Below the pieces are notes generated by a model. That model was not told where the DNA came from and ran no database searches. It saw only the letters and a program-made list of their open reading frames with translations. Position numbers and translations under genes: made by a program. DNA of 17,341 bases, from contig UQKE01000048.1 in NCBI GenBank assembly GCA_900541555.1, forward strand, positions 1 through 17,341. Reading direction: 5' to 3'. Source of the stretch: an uncultured Porphyromonadaceae bacterium. GTDB taxonomy: Bacteria; Bacteroidota; Bacteroidia; Bacteroidales; Muribaculaceae. This document shows, piece by piece, positions 8,489 through 16,000 of the stretch (positions are counted from its first letter, which is position 1; each line of letters opens with the position of its first letter).

Positions 8489-8618
8489 AAATAATGCAAA
8501 AGGGGAGGCAGAGGCCTCCGAAGAACACATGAATCATGCCGCAAAATGCGGCTTTTGAAGAATGATCGTAAGATCTTTAAGGGTTTTCATAAGGTATTAA
8601 TTTAAAAGGTTGATTGTT
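8489..8618 (+). ncRNA. Hairpin-rich 5' leader RNA before a 28-codon ORF
   Basis: The 130 bases between the predicted start of transcription and the small ORF hold several good hairpins: GGAGGC/GCCTCC (8504-8519, 4-base loop), GCCGC/GCGGC (8538-8552, loop AAAAT) and GATC/GATC (8565-8574). Two tiny ORFs lie inside it: ATG at 8529 to TGA at 8558 (MNHAAKCGF, spanning the second hairpin) and ATG at 8562 to TAA at 8600 (12 residues, MIVRSLRVFIRY). This arrangement resembles a regulatory leader or attenuator, or part of a structured small RNA. I do not recognise it as a known riboswitch. The boundaries are inferred from the promoter and the next ORF. Confidence 0.45.
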
Positions 8619-8705
8619 ATGAAAAAGGTTTTGTTTAGGTTTGCCAAGTGGTATATGGCCACGACGGCAGAGGCATTCAGTATTAATGACAAATGCCTTT
8701 ATTGA
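8619..8705 (+). CDS. Putative 28-residue small protein
   Basis: ATG at 8619 to TGA at 8703-8705 encodes 28 residues. The N-terminus is basic and aromatic (M-K-K-V-L-F-R-F-A-K-W-Y-M), followed by A-T-T-A-E-A-F and a C-terminal end K-C-L-Y. AAAAGG at 8604-8609 is a plausible ribosome-binding site nine bases upstream. The first 14 residues could form an amphipathic, membrane-touching helix. The ORF lies between a clean promoter and a strong terminator with nothing else on the transcript, which is the main reason to believe it. I do not recognise the family and assign no function. It may instead be a chance ORF within a non-coding RNA. Confidence 0.45.
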   Translation: MKKVLFRFAKWYMATTAEAFSINDKCLY

Positions 8706-8739
8706 TTGTAAAAAAAGAATTTTAAATGTTATTAGCAGG

Positions 8740-8767
8740 AAGGCAGCGTTTCGGCGCTGCCTTTTTT
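8740..8767 (+). terminator. Rho-independent terminator of the small transcription unit
   Basis: AAGGCAGCG (8740-8748) pairs with CGCTGCCTT (8755-8763) in a perfect 9-bp stem around the loop TTTCGG, and a run of T extends to 8767. It closes the unit that begins at the -7 element at 8475. Confidence 0.88.
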
Positions 8768-8791
8768 GTTCATCATCCATAAGTTTAGGGG

Positions 8792-8992
8792 TTAAATGTG
8801 TTCGTTGTCGAATTCATTCAAATTGCACAACTTTCCATCTCTTATCTCTCGCAAATAAAGCTTCGCACACATCTCCGCATCGTCTCCGGCGCGATGGTGA
8901 GCGCCTTCAGGGATGTCGAGAGCGCATTCGCTGCATCGACACAGAGCCATACGCCGGAAACGGCAGTGTCCATGACGCAAATAAGTTGAATT
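8792..8992 (-). pseudogene. C-terminal remnant of a DEDDh (DnaQ-like) 3'-5' exonuclease
   Basis: The minus-strand frame ending in TAA at 8792-8794 contains L-D-I-P-E-G-A-H-H-R-A-G-D-D-A-E-M-C-A-K-L-Y-L. This matches the last motif of DEDDh exonucleases of the DnaQ/PolC type, where the catalytic His precedes R-A-x-D-D-A. The frame is closed upstream by TGA at 8993-8995, and no start codon or Exo I motif (D-x-E) is present. A neighbouring frame upstream reads V-M-D-T and then D-A-A-N-A-L, which could join the fragment through a small indel near the CTCTC run around 8920. It is best read as a decayed gene of which only the last third remains. A full-length enzyme would proofread or trim DNA or RNA. 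The limits of the remnant upstream of about 8990 are uncertain. Confidence 0.55.
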
Positions 8993-9140
8993 TCATCTGC
9001 ACTGCCATTTGCCGCCAAACCTTCACATCGGGCTGACGCAAGCATAAACAACATCTTGCGCGACCTTAAAACAAAAGTCATAGACGAATTGGAACAGCAC
9101 CCGCAAAAACAAAAAAAAGTTACAAAATCGCAAACTTCTT

Positions 9141-9171
9141 TTTGCATTTCACACAAATTTCCATATATTTG
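9141..9171 (+). promoter_or_regulatory. Strong Bacteroidota-type promoter of a non-coding RNA
   Basis: TTTG at 9141-9144, a 19-base spacer and TATATTTG at 9164-9171 match both elements of the consensus perfectly. It is one of the best promoters in the window, and the stretch it drives has no convincing protein-coding frame. Confidence 0.8.
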
Positions 9172-9177
9172 CAGAAA

Positions 9178-9475
9178 TTCTCACGCCGGGGGCTTTTGCG
9201 CACGGGGTGGGAAAACGACATATAAGGAAAGACGTTTACTTGACGTTTCGTTCTTGACACTTTGAAACTTCGCAACTTTCTTATTCCTGTCAGAGAACCG
9301 AAGCAACGGTAGATGTTTACGGGGTATGTTATATACAAACTTGCGGCGCATGTCTCCGCAAGTGTTATTAAGCATATCGGCGTGGGCTTCTGCGTTGCTC
9401 GTTCCGACAGGAAGGGCAATGCGAAGACCTCAAAGTGTGGGACGAGTAACAGGTACAGGTTCTCGCGCTTTTTTT
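9178..9475 (+). ncRNA. Probable structured non-coding RNA (Bacteroidales-1-like candidate)
   Basis: About 300 bases lie between a near-perfect promoter and a terminator with no credible protein frame. Stable local structure is visible: ACTTGCGG/CCGCAAGT (9339-9346 with 9356-9363); a long arm pairing 9387-9400 with 9414-9426, containing a bulged T and wobble pairs, capped by TTCC/GGAA (9402-9413); and a CCG/CGG hairpin near 9299-9308. From memory, sequence very like this recurs in many Bacteroidales genomes, often mis-called as small hypothetical proteins on both strands; I cannot check that here. A promoter of this type at one end and a terminator at the other also fits what I recall of the Bacteroidales-1 RNA motif. 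Which Rfam family it belongs to, if any, is unverified, and the 5' end is inferred from the promoter. Confidence 0.6.
9443..9475 (+). terminator. Terminator at the 3' end of the non-coding RNA
   Basis: CGAG-T-AAC (9443-9450) pairs with GTTCTCG (9459-9465), giving seven base pairs with one bulged T around an 8-base loop. Seven T follow at 9469-9475. The stem is weaker than the other terminators in the window, but the T run is good. Confidence 0.6.
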
Positions 9476-9591
9476 ATGTGTGTTTTTCATGCATGACAGC
9501 CACATTACTATTTATTTAGCATATATTTTGATGAAGTGGTAGAAACATTAAAAACATATCTCATAGAAGCATAATTTAATTACTTAGAAAT

Positions 9592-10380
9592 ATGAATCAA
9601 TCTATTTTACATTATCCCGAATCAGAATTAGAACTGAAGGATAAAATTGAACAGTTAAACGACAAATGGCGAGATTTTCTTAAAATTCAGTTAAGCAATG
9701 AGTATGCAGACTGTATAGAGGATTTTTTTGTGACAGATGGGTTCTATCCTTATTACACTTATCAAAAAAAGAAAATCCTGTTTATAGGTCGTGAAGCCTT
9801 GGAAATAGGAGGGCTCAACTATATGGAGCTTTTATATAAGGCCTATCAAGAAAAACGAATAGGAAGCAAAACTTTGAACCAACATAAATTTCATTCGACA
9901 ATGCTTTATTTAACTTATGCTATCGAACGTGGAGTTTATAAATGGGAAGAAATACCTTCTGCAGATAAATTTATATCTGAGTTTGCACAACCAAAAGGTA
10001 TTAGTAATGCATTTATGAATTTGTCAAAATTCTCTAATGAGAGTGGTCGTTGGGCGGCAGATAACAATTTAATAGATTCATTCATAGAAGCTAGTAAGAA
10101 ATCGCCCATTAACTTCTTTGCTACAGAAATAGACCTATTAGCACCTGACATCATATTTGGAATGAATTTTTCAGAAGAAAGGATGGAATGTTTAGGAAAA
10201 TTTGAATCTCCCAAAATGTATGGAAACAATGACGTCTGTTTCCATACACTGACAACCCCTTCTGGTAAGACATATCCATATCTTGATTGTTGGCATTTCT
10301 CTGCACCAAGCAAAAAAACTGGGACTGATATTTTCAATCCCGCGATAGAGGCTCTACAAGATAATGGGATTATTATGTAA
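9592..10380 (+). CDS. Orphan protein, possibly uracil-DNA-glycosylase-like fold
   Basis: This is a 262-residue soluble protein with no signal peptide and a start at ATG 9592. I do not recognise it firmly. Three segments in the right order hint at the UDG-like superfamily: K-K-I-L-F-I-G-R-E-A-L-E-I-G (about 61-74); N-L-S-K-F-S-N-E-S near 143-151 followed by T-E-I-D-L-L-A-P-D-I-I-F-G-M-N (about 178-192), like the N-x-x-K and E-I-x-x-L-x-P-x-x-I-x-x-x-G pattern; and C-W-H-F-S-A-P-S near 234-241, at the place of the H-P-S motif. The catalytic residues of known families are not conserved, so activity is uncertain. Codon use (AAA, TTA, ATA, AGA) is visibly more AT-rich than in the flanking genes, which suggests acquisition. 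No partner gene is adjacent. A weak -7-like TATATTTTG lies at 9522-9530. Confidence 0.75.
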   Translation: MNQSILHYPESELELKDKIEQLNDKWRDFLKIQLSNEYADCIEDFFVTDGFYPYYTYQKKKILFIGREALEIGGLNYMELLYKAYQEKRIGSKTLNQHKFHSTMLYLTYAIERGVYKWEEIPSADKFISEFAQPKGISNAFMNLSKFSNESGRWAADNNLIDSFIEASKKSPINFFATEIDLLAPDIIFGMNFSEERMECLGKFESPKMYGNNDVCFHTLTTPSGKTYPYLDCWHFSAPSKKTGTDIFNPAIEALQDNGIIM

Positions 10381-10602
10381 AAACGCTATCCCTTTGTTTT
10401 AAAAGAGAAACATATTCTTAATAGAAAATAATAGATACTCCATGCAGGGTGCAAATGCTTGAAAAACGGTTGAGCGAGCAAAACGGATGAAGCCACACAG
10501 GCTTTGCCCGCTTGTTGTGTTTGGATGTTTCAACAATCACCATATATCAGTCCTAAAAGCAGGGGTGTTGTCGGTTTTGGCTACCCTGTTTACACCCGAC
10601 AA

Positions 10603-10642
10603 AATAAAAACGGCTGAAAATCAAATGATTAACAGCCGTTTT
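10603..10642 (-). terminator. Terminator downstream of tRNA-Leu
   Basis: On the minus strand AAAACGGCTG (10642-10633) pairs with CAGCCGTTTT (10616-10607) in a 10-bp stem, followed by a T-rich tail toward 10603. It starts only four bases after the tRNA end. Read on the plus strand it could also stop transcripts coming from 9592-10380. Confidence 0.8.
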
Positions 10643-10645
10643 GTG

Positions 10646-10729
10646 TACCCAGACCCGGGATCGAACCGGGATGGATTTTACTCCACTGGTGTTTGAGACC
10701 AGCGCGTCTACCAATTCCGCCATCTGGGC
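10646..10729 (-). tRNA. tRNA-Leu (anticodon CAA)
   Basis: The minus strand folds as a class II tRNA. Acceptor arms GCCCAGA and TCTGGGT are followed by discriminator A; the D arm contains GCGGAATTGGTAGACGC. The anticodon stem CTGGT/ACCAG surrounds loop CTCAAAC with anticodon CAA. The long variable arm is TGGA-GTAAAA-TCCA, and the T arm is CCCGG-TTCGATC-CCGGG. The long variable arm and anticodon identify leucine, reading TTG codons. The 3' CCA is not encoded and must be added after transcription. TTG is by eye a heavily used leucine codon in the neighbouring genes. The gene has its own promoter and terminator. Confidence 0.95.
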
Positions 10730-10748
10730 TTCGACGCTTTTGCGACGG

Positions 10749-10780
10749 CAAAGGTAGCACGATGCTTGCAACTGTGCAAA
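10749..10780 (-). promoter_or_regulatory. Promoter of tRNA-Leu
   Basis: On the minus strand, TTTG (10780-10777) is followed by 20 bases and then TACCTTTG (10756-10749), both perfect matches to the phylum consensus. The start of transcription would fall about 13 bases before the tRNA 5' end at 10729. Confidence 0.8.
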
Positions 10781-10844
10781 TATTTCCGCTAAAAAATATT
10801 GTTTCTTCAAAAAAACGAGTTGTCAGACGCCACGAGCCACGCGG

Positions 10845-12803
10845 TCAATAGCCGTTCATTTGGTTGAAGAACTGCTGGTTAGGGTCGTTCGGGTCCATGA
10901 AGTCGTTGAATCCGCTTTCGTCCTCATCTTCGTCTGTTTCGGTTGTCGTCGGCTCGGTTTCCCATTTATTGCGTTCCGGCTTGTTTTTCTTAATTGCTTC
11001 CGGCTTCTGCCTGTCGACGGGAAGGGCATATATGTCCCACGTCTGTTCGATGTCCCAGTTTTTCTTTAAGTTGATCGAGCCGGGGTAGTAGTATGTATCT
11101 TCGGGCTGGATGCGGAGGTCGTAGTTGCCGGTGTCGTACTCGCCATTGCCATTTTTGTCGATGACGAGCCGCGCGTAATACTGCCCGGGGAGCAAGTTGA
11201 TCAGCTCGGCGCGGTTGTTGCGCACGGGCGCTCTCAATACCACTTTTTCGCTGCCGTCGAGGAGTTCTACAAAAGCAGAATCGCGCACGGCGGGTATCGA
11301 AAATATCAAGTTGCCGTAGTCTTCCATTTTCCGCACGCTGAATTCAGCCACGAATGGTTTCGTGAACAAGCCGTAGATGTCGGTCACGCCTATCGAGTCG
11401 ATCGCGAGGCGGTATCGCGCTCCGGGCTCCCAACGCGTTTTTACTGCGAAGGTGCGGCGGTCGATTGTGCTGTCGCGCATAGCTATGGAGAAGTCGCCGG
11501 CGGGAATCCACAGCGTGTCCTGTTGCATTTCGAGATGCACGGCTGCCGTGTCCAGCCGCTCTACGGGTGTTGCCGCTTGCAAGTACAAAGGCGCGTAGAC
11601 TTCCACGGTGCTTCCCGAGAGCGACCGGAAGTCCATAAAGCGCATTTCGGGCAAGGTGTCGGCATCGTCCTTGTCGCGTTTCTTCTTTTTGACCGGTTTC
11701 GGACGTTGAAATGTGAAACGCATCGTGTCGGTTCCCCACGTGAGCCGGCTGGTGGTGTCTGTGCGCAGGTAGCGAACGGCCACGTTTAGCGTGTCGTCCG
11801 ATACCAATTCGCGCGGGCGAATCCAATAAGTCAACGTGTCGTTGCCGGCGGATCGTTCCAGCGTGTACCAATCGTTGTGGGCGAATGGCGGGTCGAGCAG
11901 CGTCAGCGTCGGCAATGTGTCGGACGGCGCGGCAAACAGCAATTGGATGCGCGTCGAGTCGATGCGGGTGTTGTTTGCAAGGTATTGCGACTTTATGTTT
12001 TCGTTGAACATGTTCAGCAAAATGTCGTTAGGCAGGTAGTCGGGCTTGACAGAATGGCGGATTGTGTCGATTTCGTTGTTCAAATCATACAATGTGTCGG
12101 CCACTTCGCGGCTGCCGACCGACGGCACGACGATCGAGTCGAGAAAAGCTATGTCTTCTCCGGGGCTGTACATGTAGTTGCGGTCCACATCGCGCAAGGC
12201 ATAGAGGCGATAGCGGCCCTGCTTGATGTTGCGGATGGTGAATTGCCCGCGATCGTTGGTCAGCGACACTCTTTCCATTTTGATCTTCCGGAATGCCGAG
12301 TCGGCCAAATTGCTGTGCAGGCCTACGACTACGCCTTGCATCGGCTCCAACGTGCGCGAATCGAGCACAAATCCCGACACGCGCAGCGAATCGATTGCCG
12401 GACCGGTGGAGAATGCAAATGCGAAATTGTCGAGCGGGTTTCCTTCGTTGTTGTCGCGTATGGCGTTGGAAAAGTCGATCGTGTAAGTGGTGTTCGGTTG
12501 GAGCGAGTCGATCAGTTCCACCGACACGCGCTTGCCGTTTGTCGATATTTTGGGCATTTCCACTTGCGCGGGGGATACGATGACCTTGTTCGACGGATCT
12601 TCCAGCGTGACGATTTCGTCGAAATACAAGTCGATTCTCGTCCGGTCCACGTCGCATGCATTCGGCTTGGGGTTGCTTCTGACGAAAATCGGCGGAGCCA
12701 TGTCCACGGGGCCGCCGCCGGGATTGCCTATGTTGGCGCATGCTCCCGCCAAGACCGCTATGGCGACGATAAGAAAGGCAAATCGCAATTGCTTCAAATT
12801 CAT
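10845..12803 (-). CDS. Large lipoprotein with SbsA-type Ig-like (Big_5) domain
   Basis: The 652-residue product begins with a lipoprotein signal, L-I-V-A-I-A-V-L-A-G-A-C, with the lipidated Cys at 22. Residues about 37-134 form a Big_5 Ig-like domain: P-P-I-F-V-R-S-N-P-K-P, then F-D-E-I-V, L-Q-P-N-T-T-Y-T-I-D-F, and ending F-A-F-S-T-G. Residues about 142-230 resemble a carboxypeptidase-regulatory-like beta sandwich (V-S-G-F-V-L-D, then G-Q-F-T-I-R-N-I-K-Q-G-R-Y-R-L-Y-A-L-R-D). The middle holds repeated beta-rich segments and a basic linker, K-P-V-K-K-K-K-R-D-K. The C-terminus is acidic and Asn/Gln-rich (T-D-E-D-E-D-E-S, then D-P-N-D-P-N-Q-Q-F-F-N-Q-M-N-G-Y). Proteins of this build are widespread, probably outer-membrane-anchored, and of unknown function in Bacteroidota. 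It is divergent from secDF, about 200 bases apart, and reads toward the tRNA. Confidence 0.85.
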   Translation of the reverse strand: MNLKQLRFAFLIVAIAVLAGACANIGNPGGGPVDMAPPIFVRSNPKPNACDVDRTRIDLYFDEIVTLEDPSNKVIVSPAQVEMPKISTNGKRVSVELIDSLQPNTTYTIDFSNAIRDNNEGNPLDNFAFAFSTGPAIDSLRVSGFVLDSRTLEPMQGVVVGLHSNLADSAFRKIKMERVSLTNDRGQFTIRNIKQGRYRLYALRDVDRNYMYSPGEDIAFLDSIVVPSVGSREVADTLYDLNNEIDTIRHSVKPDYLPNDILLNMFNENIKSQYLANNTRIDSTRIQLLFAAPSDTLPTLTLLDPPFAHNDWYTLERSAGNDTLTYWIRPRELVSDDTLNVAVRYLRTDTTSRLTWGTDTMRFTFQRPKPVKKKKRDKDDADTLPEMRFMDFRSLSGSTVEVYAPLYLQAATPVERLDTAAVHLEMQQDTLWIPAGDFSIAMRDSTIDRRTFAVKTRWEPGARYRLAIDSIGVTDIYGLFTKPFVAEFSVRKMEDYGNLIFSIPAVRDSAFVELLDGSEKVVLRAPVRNNRAELINLLPGQYYARLVIDKNGNGEYDTGNYDLRIQPEDTYYYPGSINLKKNWDIEQTWDIYALPVDRQKPEAIKKNKPERNKWETEPTTTETDEDEDESGFNDFMDPNDPNQQFFNQMNGY

Positions 12804-12807
12804 TTTT

Positions 12808-12837
12808 CCTCCGTGTTCAAAATTTGGCGTAAAGATA
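12808..12837 (-). promoter_or_regulatory. Ribosome-binding site and weak -7 element of the Big_5 lipoprotein gene
   Basis: On the minus strand GGAGG (12812-12808) lies four bases before the ATG at 12803, an unusually clear Shine-Dalgarno for this window that supports the start. TATCTTTA (12837-12830) matches seven of eight positions of TAnnTTTG, but no TTTG is found at the expected -33 distance and the leader would be very short. The promoter half of this call is therefore weak. Confidence 0.45.
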
Positions 12838-12922
12838 CAAAAAATCGCACACTCCGCTCCTTCCGTAGGGTTTCATGGCGAGAAAATCGCATGAGAAAAA
12901 CGGCGAAAAGGCAAAATAAATA

Positions 12923-12953
12923 TTTCCCACTTGAAATAAATAGCGTATATTTG
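12923..12953 (+). promoter_or_regulatory. Promoter of secDF
   Basis: TATATTTG at 12946-12953 is a perfect -7 element. TTTC at 12923-12926, with a 19-base spacer, matches three of four positions of the -33 element. Transcription would start near 12960, leaving a leader of about 45 AT-rich bases before the ATG at 13005. Confidence 0.65.
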
Positions 12954-13004
12954 CAAGCTGAAAAATCGTAATAAATTAGAAATTAAATATTAACACCAAA
13001 AAAA

Positions 13005-16000
13005 ATGCAAAGTAAAGGTTTCATTAGAGTCATTGCGGTGCTTCTTGCCATCGTGTGTCTGTTTTATCTTTCTTTCTCGTTGGTGACCAACAACGTCGAA
13101 AACGATGCGGCGGCAAGCGCGCAGAAAACTGCGGCGGCAGCAGCCGTGAAGGTGGACAAAGACACGAAATCCGAGGCATACAGGCATGTCTACGACTCTG
13201 TCTACAACAAAGCTTATGCCAAATATCTGAAAGATATAGGGCAAGAAGAGGTATACATGTGGTATACGTACAATGAAGTTCGTGAGAAACAAATCGGTTT
13301 GGGTCTTGACTTAAAAGGCGGTATGACCGTGACGCTGCAAATTTCCGTGGCCGACATCGTCCGCTCCAAGGCTACCAACCCGCAAGATGCCAAGTTGAAC
13401 GAAGCGTTGGCATACGCGAGCGAGAACCCCGAAAACGATTTCGTCGGCGTATTCTGCAAGAAATATGAAGAACTTGTGCCGGGCGTCAGCCTTGCGCAGA
13501 AATTCAACCGCGTGGACGGCGTCAATGCCAACGACGGCAATTCCACAGTCGAAGGCATTTTGCGCGAGAAAACACGCAGCGACATTTCCAAATCCGTCAA
13601 CCTCCTTCGCGAACGTATCGACCGCTTCGGCGTGATCGCTCCTAATATTAAGGAGATGCAACGCGAAGGCCAGATTTTGATGGAGCTCCCGGGTGTCAAA
13701 GAGCCGGAACGCGTGTATAAACTCATTCAAAGTTCTGCAAAACTTGAATTCTATGCCACTTACACGATGGACAACGCGCTCCGCTCCCGCCTTGCAGAAT
13801 TGAGCGAGACGGCGGCTGCCGGAAACGTTGTGGCTGCTCCGGTCGACTCGCTTGCTCCTGCAGATGCGGCCGATGCTGTCGTTGCTGAAAATGGCGCGAC
13901 GGCCGAATCGGCTGCCGTTGCAGAGGCTGCCGTTGCGGAAGTGGCTCCGCAAGCAACGCAAAGCGGCAAGACGCTTGCAGAAATGATTTGGTCGGATGCA
14001 CTTATCACGACCACGACTTCCGGAAACGACGGCACGAAAGACGTGCAGATTCCGGCATCCAACTATATAGGCGGCGCATGCATCGGCGTGGCAAACGAAG
14101 CCGACACGGCTGCCGTGAACCGCATTCTTGCTTCGCCCATGGCAAAGAAAATCCTGCCGTCCGACTTGAAATGCCGTTGGTCGGTGAAAGGAATCGACAA
14201 AAAGGATTCCTACTTCCAATTGGTGGCATTGCGCACAAGCAACGGCGAAGCCGCTCTTAGCGATGCCGACATGATCGACGACGCAAGCGCAGAGCTCAAC
14301 CAATTCAGCGGCAGCTACGAAGTGAGCATGACGATGAATTCCGACGCTGCGGCAAAATGGGCGAAGGTGACGAGAGACAACGTTGGCAAGCAAGTGGCCA
14401 TCGTGCTCGACGATCAAGTATATTCTTTCCCGACTGTCAATACGCCGATCGAGGGCGGACGCTCGTCGATCACCGGCAATTTCACCGTCGAAGAAGCCAA
14501 CGACCTTGTCAATGTGTTGAAAGGTGGCGGCATGTCGGCAGGCGTGAAGATTGTCAGCCACACGGAAATTGGCCCGTCGTTGGGACAACAAGCCATCGAG
14601 GCCGGTATTTGGTCGTTTGTGGTGGCATTGATCCTGTTGATGCTCTACATGATTTCGTTCTACGGATTCGTGCCGGCTATGGTGGCCAACATGTGTTTGA
14701 TCCTCAACTTGTTCTTCACATTGGGCATCTTGGCCTCCTTCCAAGCAGTGTTGACGCTTTCGGGCATTTGCGGTATCGTGCTTTCTCTCGGTATGGCAGT
14801 CGACGCCAATGTGCTTATTTTTGAACGCACCAAAGAGAAATTGAGAGCCGGAAAGAATGTGAAAGCGGCTTTGGCCGACGGCTACAAGAACGCGTTCTCC
14901 GCAATCTTCGACTCCAACCTCACGTCGGTCATCACGGCCATTATCTTGATGATTTACGGCACGGGCTTGATCAAAGGTTTTGCCACGACGTTGCTCATAA
15001 GCCTTATCTGCTCGTTCTTCACTGCTGTGTTTGTGTCGCGTTTGGTGTTCGAACGTCTTTTGAAGAAAAAAGACCGCACTTATACGTTCACTACGAAAAT
15101 TAGCCGCAATTTCCTTGTAAATCCGAAAATCAACTTCCTCGGACAACGCAAGATTGCTGCGGTGGTGATTGCGATTGTGTCGGTAGTGATTGTCGCTTCG
15201 TTCTTCTTGCGCGGCGTGAACAAAGGCATCGATTTCTCCGGCGGCCGCAACTATGTGGTGCAATTCGACCACAGCGTCCGTACCGACGAAATTCAGAGCA
15301 AGCTCGCTCCGCTTTTCCCGGATGCATCCTTGTCGGTCATCACAGTCGACAACGACACGAAAGTGCGTATTTCCACCAACTATAAGATCGACGGCTCGCA
15401 AGAGGGTGTCGACGAAGAAATCATGCACAAGCTCTACACCGGCTTGCAATCGGAACTCAACGGCATGAAGTATGAAAACTTCGACGTCAAGGACGAGCAC
15501 CACGGTGTTGTTTCTTCGGAAATGGTCGGACCAAGCATCGCCGACGACATGACGAAAGGCGCCATTTGGTCGGTAGTCATTTCGTTGTTTGCCATCGCGC
15601 TCTACATCCTCTTCCGTTTCCGCGACTTCGCATTCTCGATGGGCGCACTTGTTTCGTTGGCATTCACGGCATTCTTCATTATTGGATTCTATTCGCTCTT
15701 CTGGGGCGTGCTTCCGTTCTCGATGGAGATTGACCAGCAATTCATTGCCGCCATCCTGACGATTATCGGTTATGCCATCAACGATACGGTGGTGGTGTTC
15801 GACCGCGTGCGCGAAATGATAGGCCTCTATCCGAAACGCGACCGCTTCGAGGTGATCAACCATTCGTTGAACTCGACGTTGACCCGAACCATCATGACTT
15901 CGACGACTACGGCGCTTGTGCTTCTCGTCGTGTTCATCCTTGGCGGCGAAACGATTCGCGGATTCGTGTTCGCAATGCTCTTCGGTGTGGTTGCCGGAAC

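Noticed and set aside
9056..9519. Several 64-99 codon frames on both strands across 9056-9519
   Set aside because: They lie over a promoter, hairpins and a terminator, and their translations lack protein character. The stretch is better explained as a non-coding RNA.
10381..10640. Integration site (att repeats) at the tRNA-Leu 3' end
   Set aside because: I looked for a second copy of the tRNA 3' end around the AT-rich gene and saw none, and there is no integrase in the window.
10487..10696. A 69-codon plus-strand frame ending inside tRNA-Leu
   Set aside because: Its C-terminal part is the antisense reading of the tRNA and the terminator hairpin, and its start has no support.
11877..12971. 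A 364-codon plus-strand frame opposite the Big_5 lipoprotein
   Set aside because: The sense gene has a lipoprotein signal and a Shine-Dalgarno; the antisense product is Val/Asp/Arg-rich noise and runs into the secDF promoter.
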